Shown: positions 8,833 through 16,134 of the stretch, in pieces
Layout: every line of letters begins with the position of its first letter
Position numbering within the stretch: position 1 is the first letter of the stretch
DNA from: Streptomyces dangxiongensis
GTDB lineage: Bacteria > Actinomycetota > Actinomycetes > Streptomycetales > Streptomycetaceae
Assembly (NCBI RefSeq): GCF_003675325.1
Contig: NZ_CP033073.1
Span: 5,766,001 to 5,830,000 of the forward strand
Direction of reading: 5' to 3'
DNA: 64,000 bases
The notes under the pieces: model-generated
What the model was told of the DNA's origin: nothing
Databases searched by the model: none
What the model saw: only the letters and a program-made list of their open reading frames with translations
Made by a program: the position numbers and the translations under genes

Positions 8833-9786
8833 ATGGGACTCACCATCGGCGTCGACATCGGCGGCACGAAGATCGCGGCCGGCGTGGTCGACGAGGAAGG
8901 CAACATCCTCTCGACCTTCAAGGTGCCGACCCCCACCACGCCCGAGGCCATCGTGGACGCCATCGCCTCGTCGGTGGAGGGTGCGCGCGCCGGGCACGAG
9001 ATCGTCGGTGTGGGCATCGGCGCGGCCGGATACGTCAACCGGCAGCGCTCCACGGTGTACTTCGCGCCCAACATCGACTGGCGCAACGAGCCGCTCAAGG
9101 AGAAGGTCGAGGCCCGTACCGGCCTGCCCGTCGTGGTCGAGAACGACGCCAACGCCGCCGCCTGGGGCGAGTACAGGTTCGGGGCCGGCAAGGGCCACCG
9201 CAACGTCATCTGCATCACGCTCGGCACCGGCCTCGGCGGCGGCATCATCATCGGCAACAAGCTGCGCCGCGGCCACTTCGGCGTGGCCGCCGAGTTCGGT
9301 CATATCCGGATGGTCCCGGACGGCCTGCTGTGCGGCTGCGGCTCGCAGGGCTGCTGGGAGCAGTACGCCTCCGGCCGCGCCCTGGTCCGCTACGCCAAGC
9401 AGCGCGCCAACGCCACGCCCGAGCGTGCCGAGGTGCTGCTGTCGCTCGGCGACGGCACCCCCGACGGCATCGAGGGCAAGCACATCTCCATGGCCGCCCG
9501 CCAGGGCGACCCGGTCGCGGTGGACTCCTACCGCGAGCTGGCCCGCTGGGCCGGCGCCGGCCTCGCCGACCTGGCCTCCCTCTTCGACCCCTCCGCCTTC
9601 ATCGTCGGCGGTGGCCTCTCCGACGAGGGGGACCTGGTCCTCGACCCGATCCGCAAGTCGTACAAGCGCTGGCTGGTCGGCGGCAACTGGCGTCCGGTGG
9701 CCGACGTGATCGCGGCCCAGCTCGGCAACAAGGCGGGCATGGTCGGCGCGGCGGACCTGGCCCGTGAGCCCGACCCGATCATTTAG
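8833..9786 (+). CDS. glkA: ROK-family glucokinase
   Basis: A 317-residue glucokinase that phosphorylates glucose with ATP and, in Streptomyces, is also needed for glucose repression. The phosphate-binding loop DIGGTKIAAG is at residues 8-17. The sugar-binding END (VENDANAAAWGE) is near 103-114, and the ROK zinc site CGCGSQGCWE lies near 165-175. The start ATG follows a GAGGGA ribosome site. It follows the SCO2127-like gene by 67 bases, with a TACGGT -10-like element in the gap, so it may have its own promoter. A strong hairpin follows the stop codon. Confidence 0.96.
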   Translation: MGLTIGVDIGGTKIAAGVVDEEGNILSTFKVPTPTTPEAIVDAIASSVEGARAGHEIVGVGIGAAGYVNRQRSTVYFAPNIDWRNEPLKEKVEARTGLPVVVENDANAAAWGEYRFGAGKGHRNVICITLGTGLGGGIIIGNKLRRGHFGVAAEFGHIRMVPDGLLCGCGSQGCWEQYASGRALVRYAKQRANATPERAEVLLSLGDGTPDGIEGKHISMAARQGDPVAVDSYRELARWAGAGLADLASLFDPSAFIVGGGLSDEGDLVLDPIRKSYKRWLVGGNWRPVADVIAAQLGNKAGMVGAADLAREPDPII

Positions 9787-9797
9787 CACCCGCGCCA

Positions 9798-9832
9798 CGG
9801 CGCCCGCACCCTCCCGAGGGACGCGGGCGCCG
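9798..9832 (+). terminator. terminator hairpin after glkA
   Basis: Ten-base perfect arms (9798-9807 and 9823-9832) of pure GC separated by 15 bases, starting 12 bases after the glkA stop. No T run follows. Confidence 0.7.
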
Positions 9833-9941
9833 ACCCGGCCGAACGGCCCCCATCCCAGCCGGACCCCCGGGCCCCGCCGGCCGGGCTCGCTGCCCGGGCC
9901 ACACGTGCCCCTCCCGCCCCCGGGCGGCGTAAATTGACGGC

Positions 9942-10696
9942 ATGGCAACTCCGCTGCTTCCCAACTCGCGCACGGAGCCCGATGGTTCCGCGGTCATCCG
10001 GGTCCTGAGCTACAACATCAGGTCGATGCGCGACGACACGGACGCGCTCGCCCGTGTCATCACCGCCTGCGCCCCCGACCTGGTCCTCCTGCAGGAGGCC
10101 CCCCGCTTCTTCCGCTGGCGCAAGAAGCTCGCCCGGCTCGCCGCGGCCTCCGGCCAGGTCGTCCTGACCGGCGGTGCCACGGCCGCGGGGCCGGCGGTCC
10201 TGTGCGCGCTGAGGGCCACGGTGGAGCGCACGGAGGACGTGCTGCTCCCGCTCACCCCCGGCCTGCACCGCCGCGGACTGGCCACGGCGGTGGTCCGGTT
10301 CGGCGGCGTCCGTCTCGGTGTGATCAGCTACCACCTCAGCCTGAGTCAGAAGGAGCGCCGGGACCAGGGCGCCCAGCTCCTGGAACACCTCACCGGGCTC
10401 GGTGTGGAACACGCCGTCGTGGGCGGCGACCTCAACGAGCGCCCCGACGGCGGTACTTTCCGCCACCTCGCCGCCCGCCTCCAGGACTGCCGTGCCACGG
10501 CGCCCTGGGGCGGCGAGTTCACCTCGACCCCCGGCCGATCCCCGGCAGCGCATCGACGCGGTCTTCGCCACCGGAGGCATCGAGGTGCTCGGCTGCGGCG
10601 TCCCGCTGGACCAGCCGGGCGTCACGCACGCCCGACCTGACCGCCGCCACCGATCACCTTCCGGTGCTGGCCGCCCTGCGGGTCCCGGCCGCCTGA
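9942..10696 (+). pseudogene. endonuclease/exonuclease/phosphatase family gene with two frameshifts
   Basis: The frame opened by ATG 9942 encodes the first part of an EEP-fold phosphodiesterase: VLSYNIRSM near residue 25, LLQEAP near 48 and GGDLNERP near 165. It then runs out of frame near 10530. The rest of the fold continues in the next frame (QRIDAVFATGG) and then, from about 10630, in the third frame (DLTAATDHLPVLAALRV, with the catalytic Asp-His), ending at 10696. Removing one C from the C5 run at 10528-10532 and one C from the C3 run at 10631-10633 restores a continuous protein of 250 residues. It is either a recent pseudogene or, more likely, a sequence error, since ftsI and thiE in this window show the same type of fault. 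The substrate class (DNA, phospholipid or other) cannot be told. Confidence 0.82.
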
Positions 10697-10715
10697 GGCG
10701 GGACCCGCTCCGAGG

Positions 10716-11339
10716 TCAGACCACGGCCCCGCGCCCGGGGTCGTCCTCGTCGTCGTCCGTCCGCATCCGCGTCACCAGCGTCGCGAAGCCGCCGAGGAAG
10801 CCGCCGATGCCGCAGGTCGCCAGCCACCAGGTCATGTCCCAGCCGAGCAGCACCGCCAGCAGGAGCAGCACCGGGCCCCCGACGACACCCAGCCAGGCGA
10901 ACCTGGAGGTGGTGTCGGCGGCCGGCAGCGGCGGCGGCTCCGGGGGTACGAAGTGGCCCTCGTCGTCCTCGTCGAAGTCGTCGTCGGACGGCTCGGCGGG
11001 CGTGTGGTCGCGCGGGCCGACCCCGACCGCGAAGGAGACCGAGCCGCCCAGCGGCCGGGCGGGCCGCCGGCCCGCCGCGTCGTCGCCCTCGCCGTCCTCG
11101 GCGGTGTCCGTACCGCTGTCCGGACCCGTGTCCTTCGCGGTGTCCGCCGCGGTGTCCGCCCCGGCGTTCTTCTCCAGCAGCGCGAGGTCCTCCACCGCCT
11201 TGAAGGGCCGGGCGCCGGGCGGGTCCGGCGGCTCCTTGCCGTACCCGGCGACGATGGCCCGCCAGGCGGCGTCCTCGTCGAAGGGCACCCCCTGCTCGTC
11301 CGGCTCCCGGTCCTCCCGGCCGGAGTCCTGCTCAGCCAA
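10716..11339 (-). CDS. small membrane protein with acidic N-terminus, function unknown
   Basis: A 207-residue protein. The first 130 residues are strongly acidic, low-complexity and probably disordered (runs of Asp, Glu, Thr, Ala, with repeated DTA units). Two hydrophobic segments follow near residues 150-170 and 175-195 (FAWLGVVGGPVLLLLAVLLG and the segment after it), and then a short acidic tail. It looks like a cytoplasmic acidic arm tethered to the membrane. The start is a TTG at 11339 that overlaps the stop of the upstream esterase gene by eight bases, which points to translational coupling. I do not recognise a domain. Confidence 0.7.
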   Translation of the reverse strand: MAEQDSGREDREPDEQGVPFDEDAAWRAIVAGYGKEPPDPPGARPFKAVEDLALLEKNAGADTAADTAKDTGPDSGTDTAEDGEGDDAAGRRPARPLGGSVSFAVGVGPRDHTPAEPSDDDFDEDDEGHFVPPEPPPLPAADTTSRFAWLGVVGGPVLLLLAVLLGWDMTWWLATCGIGGFLGGFATLVTRMRTDDDEDDPGRGAVV

Positions 11340-12111
11340 CTGTGGCCGTCCCTTCCTTGCCGACACTGGGTGCGAGCCGGCCGACGAAGGCGAGGCTCTC
11401 CTCGAAGATCCGGTCCGCGTCCAGGTCCAACGTCGCCACGTGGTAACTGTGTTCCAGCACACTCTCCGTCACGTCCGTGGACGACACCCGGCTCAGCACC
11501 CGGGCCGCGTCGGCCGCCGGCACGACATGGTCCCGGGCGCTGCGCAGCAGCAGCAACGGCTGGGTGACCTGCGGCAGCTCGCCGTCCAGCCGGCGCAGGA
11601 ACTCCCGCAGCGAGTGCGCCGCGTGCAGCGGCACCCGGTCGTACCCCAGCTCGGCCGCGCCCTCCTTCGAGATGTCGCTGGCGATGCCCCTCGTCGTCCG
11701 CACGAGGTGCCGGGCCACCGGAAGGGCGTACGCGGACAGGCCGTGCACCTTGTTCGCGGGGTTGACGACCACCACGCCCGTGACCCGCTCGCCGTGCCGC
11801 GCGGCGAGCCTGAGGGCCAGCGCCCCGCCCATCGACAGACCCGCGACGAACACCCGGGAACAGCGCTCGGTGAGGACGCGCAGCTCGCGGTCCACCTCCG
11901 CGTACCAGTCCTGCCAGCCCGTGAGCTGCATGTCCTCCCAACGCGTGCCGTGGCCGGGCAGCAGTGGAAGGGACACGGTCAGGCCGTGGGCCGCGTGGTG
12001 CTCCGCCCACGGGCGCAGCGACTGGGGCGAGCCGGTGAAGCCGTGGCAGAGGAGAACCCCCACCTCCCCGCCCTGGTGGCGGTACGGCTCGGCTCCGGGG
12101 AGAACTGGCAT
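11332..12111 (-). CDS. alpha/beta hydrolase, carboxylesterase/lipase type
   Basis: A 259-residue serine hydrolase. The oxyanion region LLCHGFTGSP is near residues 20-29, the nucleophile elbow GLSMGG near 95, the acid Asp in RSARDHVVP near 195 and the catalytic His in LEHSYHVATLD near 228. This layout and length match the Est30-like carboxylesterase / monoacylglycerol lipase group; the natural substrate is unknown. The ATG at 12111 was preferred over an in-frame GTG at 12120 because GGTGAAG lies at a workable distance upstream. It is divergent from the acyltransferase gene and overlaps the next gene, so the two are probably co-transcribed. Confidence 0.87.
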   Translation of the reverse strand: MPVLPGAEPYRHQGGEVGVLLCHGFTGSPQSLRPWAEHHAAHGLTVSLPLLPGHGTRWEDMQLTGWQDWYAEVDRELRVLTERCSRVFVAGLSMGGALALRLAARHGERVTGVVVVNPANKVHGLSAYALPVARHLVRTTRGIASDISKEGAAELGYDRVPLHAAHSLREFLRRLDGELPQVTQPLLLLRSARDHVVPAADAARVLSRVSSTDVTESVLEHSYHVATLDLDADRIFEESLAFVGRLAPSVGKEGTATVG

Positions 12112-12213
12112 GTGCTTCACCGTACGCGACCGCACTGACACCGACCAGGGTCGTCGGGCCCATTGACGGTCCTCCGGGTTATGGTCTGTTCGACGGAAAC
12201 GGGAGGCACACGG

Positions 12214-12981
12214 GTGTTGTACGGCACGATGAAGGTCGCCATCGGAGGGCCGCTCAAGGTCGCCTTCAGGCCCTGGGTGGAAGGCATGGAGAACATCCCG
12301 GCCGAGGGTCCCGCCATCCTGGCCAGCAACCATCTGTCCTTCTCGGACTCCTTCTTCCTGCCGGCCGTGCTGGACCGCAAGGTCACCTTCATCGCCAAGG
12401 CCGAGTACTTCACCACCCCCGGCGTGAAGGGCCGCCTCACCGCGGCCTTCTTCAAGGGCGTGGGCCAGCTCCCGGTGGACCGCTCCGGGTCGCGCGGCGC
12501 CGGCGAGGCGGCGATCAGGAGCGGCATGGAGGTCCTGGAGCGCGGCGAGCTGTTCGGCATCTATCCGGAGGGCACCCGTTCGCCCGACGGGCGGCTGTAC
12601 CGGGGCAAGCCCGGCGGCCTCGCGCGCGTGGCGCTCGCCACGGGTGCGCCGGTCATCCCGGTCGCCATGATCGACACGGAGAAGATCCAGCCGCCCGGCA
12701 AGGTCGTGCCGAAGCTGATGCGGCCCGGCATCCGCATCGGCAGGCCCATGGACTTCAGCCGCTACCAGGGCATGGAACACGACCGGTTCGTGCTGCGCGC
12801 GCTGACCGACGAGGTCATGTACGAGATCATGAAGCTCTCCGGCCAGGAGTACGTCGACATGTACGCCACCGCCGCCAAACGGCAGCTCGCGGAGGCGGCG
12901 AAGGCGGCCAGGGAAGCGGAGAAGGCCGCGGCGGCGGAGAAGGCAGAGAAGGCCGAGAAGGCCGAGAAGGCCGAGCAGTAA
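12214..12981 (+). CDS. plsC: 1-acyl-sn-glycerol-3-phosphate acyltransferase (PlsC family)
   Basis: A 255-residue membrane-associated acyltransferase that would convert lysophosphatidic acid to phosphatidic acid. The catalytic H-x4-D is H40/D45 (NHLSFSD) and the acceptor-binding EGTRS is at residues 119-123. The GTG at 12214 has a GGGAGG ribosome site; a TTG follows directly at 12217. The C-terminus ends in an Ala/Lys/Glu helix with repeated EKA units, which looks like a charged single helix or coiled coil rather than part of the enzyme. The counterpart in mycobacteria is Rv2182c in the same context. Confidence 0.9.
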   Translation: MLYGTMKVAIGGPLKVAFRPWVEGMENIPAEGPAILASNHLSFSDSFFLPAVLDRKVTFIAKAEYFTTPGVKGRLTAAFFKGVGQLPVDRSGSRGAGEAAIRSGMEVLERGELFGIYPEGTRSPDGRLYRGKPGGLARVALATGAPVIPVAMIDTEKIQPPGKVVPKLMRPGIRIGRPMDFSRYQGMEHDRFVLRALTDEVMYEIMKLSGQEYVDMYATAAKRQLAEAAKAAREAEKAAAAEKAEKAEKAEKAEQ

Positions 12982-13041
12982 CCGGGCGGCTGCTGGACGG
13001 GGGGTCCGGGAGCCGGGGACATCGGGGGGGGACCGGGGGAG

Positions 13042-14274
13042 ATGCCCGAGCGCGAGCGCGTCGTACGGATGTCGGTCGAGCTGCCGCTGTGGCGCGCGCT
13101 CGCCGGCTACCGCGTCCTGACCGCCCTGTACGCGATCGGCCTGTGCGCCACCGCGTACGACCGGTTCGTCCGGCCCTGGATCGCCGTCGGCTACTACGCC
13201 GTCCTGGTGGTGTGGACCCTCGCCACCCTGCCCAGGGTGGCGAACGCGGCGAGCTGCACCCGGCGCTTCCTGGCCGCCGACCTGGCCGTCGCCCTCACCG
13301 GCATCCTGCTCACCCCGCTCGCCGACAGCCACGAGCGGATCGCGGGCGGCGGACCCACCCTGCCGTCGATATGGACGGCCGGCGCGGTGCTGGCCTTCGC
13401 CATCAAGGGCGGCTGGCGCTGGGCGGCCGTCGCCTCCACGGCCGTGGCCGCCGCCAACCTGGCCGAGCGCGGCCACCCCGCCCGGGACACCGTGCACAAC
13501 GTGATCCTCGTCTGGGTCGCGTCCATCGCGATCGGCTACGTCGTGGAGGTGGCCCGCGCCTCCGAACGCACCCTCGCCCGCGCCCTGGAGATCGAGGCCG
13601 CGACCCGGGAGCGGGAGCGGCTGGCCCGGGACATCCACGACGGCGTGCTCCAGGTGCTGGCGATGGTGAAGCGGCGCGGCACGGCCCTCGGCGGCGAGGC
13701 GGCCGAGCTGGGCCGGCTGGCCGGGGAGCAGGAGGTGGCGCTGCGCACGCTGGTGTCGGGCGGTCTGGTGCCGGTGTCGCGGGACGCGGCGGCCGGAGCC
13801 GTCGTACCCCCCGTCGAGGTGGGGGACCACGACGGCCCCGACGGACCGGCCGGCCCGGTCGACCTGCGCTGCCTGCTCGCCCCGTACGCCGGCGCCCGGG
13901 TCGCCCTGGCCGAGCCCGGCGCCCCCGTGTCGTTGCCGCCGGCCGTGGCCCGGGAGGTGGCCGCCGCCGTCGGGGCCGCCCTGGACAACGTGCGCCGGCA
14001 CGCCGGGGAGGAGGCGCGGGCCTGGATCCTGGTGGAGGACGAGCCGGGCGAGGTCGTCGTCACCGTCCGGGACGACGGCCCCGGCATCCCCGCCGGCCGG
14101 CTCGCCCAGGCCGAGGGCGAGGGGCGGCTCGGGGTGGCCCTGTCGATCCGGGGCCGGCTGCGCGACCTCGGCGGCGGCGCCGACGTCGTCTCGGTCCCGG
14201 GGCAGGGCACGGAAGTCGAACTCAAGGTACCCAAGGGCGCCGTACGGGCGCGGGGGAAGAAGGCGGATCAGTGA
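13042..14274 (+). CDS. macS: sensor histidine kinase, MacS type
   Basis: A 410-residue membrane sensor kinase of the NarL-partner (HisKA_3) class. Four to six hydrophobic segments lie in residues 18-170, and there is no large extracytoplasmic domain. The phospho-acceptor H199 is in RLARDIHDGVLQVL, and the ATPase domain has DNVRRHA near 315, DDGPGIP near 345 and GRLGVALSIRGR near 362. It overlaps the response-regulator gene by one base. Its position between plsC and pfkA matches S. coelicolor SCO2121/SCO2120, described as MacS/MacR, which control membrane protein genes and development. The signal sensed is unknown. Confidence 0.88.
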   Translation: MPERERVVRMSVELPLWRALAGYRVLTALYAIGLCATAYDRFVRPWIAVGYYAVLVVWTLATLPRVANAASCTRRFLAADLAVALTGILLTPLADSHERIAGGGPTLPSIWTAGAVLAFAIKGGWRWAAVASTAVAAANLAERGHPARDTVHNVILVWVASIAIGYVVEVARASERTLARALEIEAATRERERLARDIHDGVLQVLAMVKRRGTALGGEAAELGRLAGEQEVALRTLVSGGLVPVSRDAAAGAVVPPVEVGDHDGPDGPAGPVDLRCLLAPYAGARVALAEPGAPVSLPPAVAREVAAAVGAALDNVRRHAGEEARAWILVEDEPGEVVVTVRDDGPGIPAGRLAQAEGEGRLGVALSIRGRLRDLGGGADVVSVPGQGTEVELKVPKGAVRARGKKADQ

Positions 14275-14951
14275 TGACGGAGCAGCGGGGCCCGATCAGG
14301 GTCATGGTGGTGGACGACCACCCGATGTGGCGGGACGCGGTCGCCCGGGACCTGGCCGAGGCCGGCATGGAGGTGGTCGCCACCGCCGGCGACGGCGAGC
14401 AGGCGGTCCGCCGCGCCAGGGCTGCCGCTCCCGACGTCCTGGTCCTGGACCTCAACCTGCCCGCCAAGCCCGGTGTCCAGGTGTGCAGGGAACTGGTCGC
14501 CCACAACCCGGCGTTGCGGGTCCTCGTCCTCTCCGCCAGCGGCGAGCACGCGGACGTGCTGGAGGCCGTGAAGTCCGGCGCGACCGGCTACCTGCTGAAG
14601 TCCGCCTCCACGGAGGAACTGCTGGACGCGGTGCGCCGTACCGCCGCCGGCGACCCGGTGTTCACGCCCGGCCTCGCCGGTCTGGTCCTCGGTGAGTACC
14701 GGCGCCTGGCCGCCGAGCCCGCACCCGCCCCGGACGCCGGAGAGCCGGGCGCGCCGCGGCTGACGGACCGGGAGACGGAGGTGCTGCGGCTGGTGGCGAA
14801 GGGCCTGAGCTACAAGCAGATCGCCGAACGCCTCGTCATCTCCCACCGCACGGTGCAGAACCACGTCCAGAACACCCTGGGCAAGCTCCAACTGCACAAC
14901 CGGGTGGAGCTGGTGCGGTACGCGATCGAGCGGGGACTCGACGACGCGTAG
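14274..14951 (+). CDS. macR: LuxR/NarL-family response regulator, MacR type
   Basis: A 225-residue regulator. The receiver domain has acidic residues DD at 14-15, the phospho-acceptor D59 in VLVLDLNLP and the conserved Lys in YLLKSAS near 105. A linker rich in Pro, Ala and Glu leads to the LuxR-type helix-turn-helix with LTDRETEVLRLVAKGLSYKQ near residue 160. The start ATG overlaps the TGA of macS, so the pair is translationally coupled. A perfect palindrome fitting the reported MacR recognition sequence occurs elsewhere in this window (34453-34470), upstream of the DUF4126 gene. I see no such box in front of macS itself. Confidence 0.9.
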   Translation: MTEQRGPIRVMVVDDHPMWRDAVARDLAEAGMEVVATAGDGEQAVRRARAAAPDVLVLDLNLPAKPGVQVCRELVAHNPALRVLVLSASGEHADVLEAVKSGATGYLLKSASTEELLDAVRRTAAGDPVFTPGLAGLVLGEYRRLAAEPAPAPDAGEPGAPRLTDRETEVLRLVAKGLSYKQIAERLVISHRTVQNHVQNTLGKLQLHNRVELVRYAIERGLDDA

Positions 14952-15057
14952 CGCGCGCCGGGTCATGCCCCGGAATCACCCGTCCCGCCCCTCCCGTGTG
15001 ACCTGACTCACCATTAGCGTGACCGGTCGTCAGGCAACCGCGAGAAGGGACTTCCCC

Positions 15058-16086
15058 ATGCGGGTCGGAGTACTGACCGGAGGCGGCGACTGCCCCGGGC
15101 TCAACGCCGTCATCCGGGGCATCGTCCGCAAGGGCGTGCAGGAGTACGGCTATGACTTCGTCGGCTTCCGGGACGGCTGGCGCGGCCCCCTCGAAGGCGC
15201 CACCGTCCCCCTCGGCATTCCCGCGGTGCGCGGCATCCTGCCCCGCGGCGGCACCATCCTCGGCTCGTCGCGGACCAATCCCCTGGAGGCGGCGGACGGC
15301 ATCCGCCGGATCAGGGACAACCTGGCCAAGCTGGACGTCCAGGCCCTCGTCGTGATCGGCGGCGAGGACACCCTGGGCGTCGCCGCGCGGCTGTCCGACG
15401 CGTACGGGGTGCCCTGCGTCGGGGTGCCCAAGACGATAGACAACGACCTGTCCGCCACCGACTACACCTTCGGTTTCGACACCGCCGTCAACATCGCCAC
15501 CGAGGCCATCGACCGGCTGCACACCACCGCCGAGTCCCACATGCGGGTCCTGGTGGTGGAGGTGATGGGCCGGCACGCCGGCTGGATCGCCCTGCACTCG
15601 GGCCTGGCCGGCGGCGCCAACGTCATCCTCATCCCCGAGCAGCGCTTCGACATCGAGCAGGTCTGCGACTGGGTGACCTCCCGCTTCCGGGCGTCGTACG
15701 CGCCGATCGTGGTCGTCGCCGAGGGCGCCGTGCCCAGGGACGGCGCCATGGTGCTCAAGGACGGGTCGACGGACTCCTTCGGGCACGTCCGGCTGTCCGG
15801 GGTGGGCGAGTGGCTGGCCAAGGAGATCGAGCGCCGTACCGGCAAGGAGGCCCGCACCACGGTCCTCGGGCACGTCCAGCGCGGCGGCACCCCCAGCGCC
15901 TTCGACCGCTGGCTCGCCACCCGCTTCGGGCTGCACGCCGTCGACTGCGTCCGCGACGGCGACTTCGGCACGATGGTCGCCCTGCGCGCCACCGAGATCG
16001 TCCGTGTCCCCCTCGCCGAGGCGACGGCCAGGCTGAAGACGGTGGACCCGGCGCTGTACCGGGAGGCCGGCGTGTTCTTCGGCTGA
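15058..16086 (+). CDS. pfkA: 6-phosphofructokinase, pyrophosphate-type signature
   Basis: A 342-residue phosphofructokinase that phosphorylates fructose 6-phosphate. The nucleotide loop TGGGDCPGLN is at residues 7-16, the catalytic segment PKTIDNDL at 124-131 (D128 is the catalytic base) and GGTPSAFDR is near 280. Two positions that separate donors are notable: D104 in GGEDT stands where ATP enzymes have Gly, and K125 where the E. coli type has Gly. This is the pattern of pyrophosphate-dependent enzymes, so PPi may be the donor; the family name alone would suggest ATP. An AGAAGGGA ribosome site precedes the ATG. It converges on the anthranilate synthase gene. Confidence 0.92.
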   Translation: MRVGVLTGGGDCPGLNAVIRGIVRKGVQEYGYDFVGFRDGWRGPLEGATVPLGIPAVRGILPRGGTILGSSRTNPLEAADGIRRIRDNLAKLDVQALVVIGGEDTLGVAARLSDAYGVPCVGVPKTIDNDLSATDYTFGFDTAVNIATEAIDRLHTTAESHMRVLVVEVMGRHAGWIALHSGLAGGANVILIPEQRFDIEQVCDWVTSRFRASYAPIVVVAEGAVPRDGAMVLKDGSTDSFGHVRLSGVGEWLAKEIERRTGKEARTTVLGHVQRGGTPSAFDRWLATRFGLHAVDCVRDGDFGTMVALRATEIVRVPLAEATARLKTVDPALYREAGVFFG

Positions 16087-16094
16087 GACCCGGC

Positions 16095-16128
16095 CGGGTC
16101 CGGGGATCGCGTACGGCCCCCGGACCCG
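16095..16128. terminator. bidirectional hairpin between pfkA and trpE
   Basis: Eleven-base perfect arms (16095-16105 and 16118-16128) with a 12-base loop, placed between two convergent genes. Confidence 0.75.
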
Positions 16129-16134
16129 CCCGGC

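Noticed and set aside
12890..12980. EKA repeats at the end of the plsC gene as a separate gene or a frame error
   Set aside because: They continue in frame to a normal stop and form a plausible charged helix; such tails are known in Streptomyces proteins.
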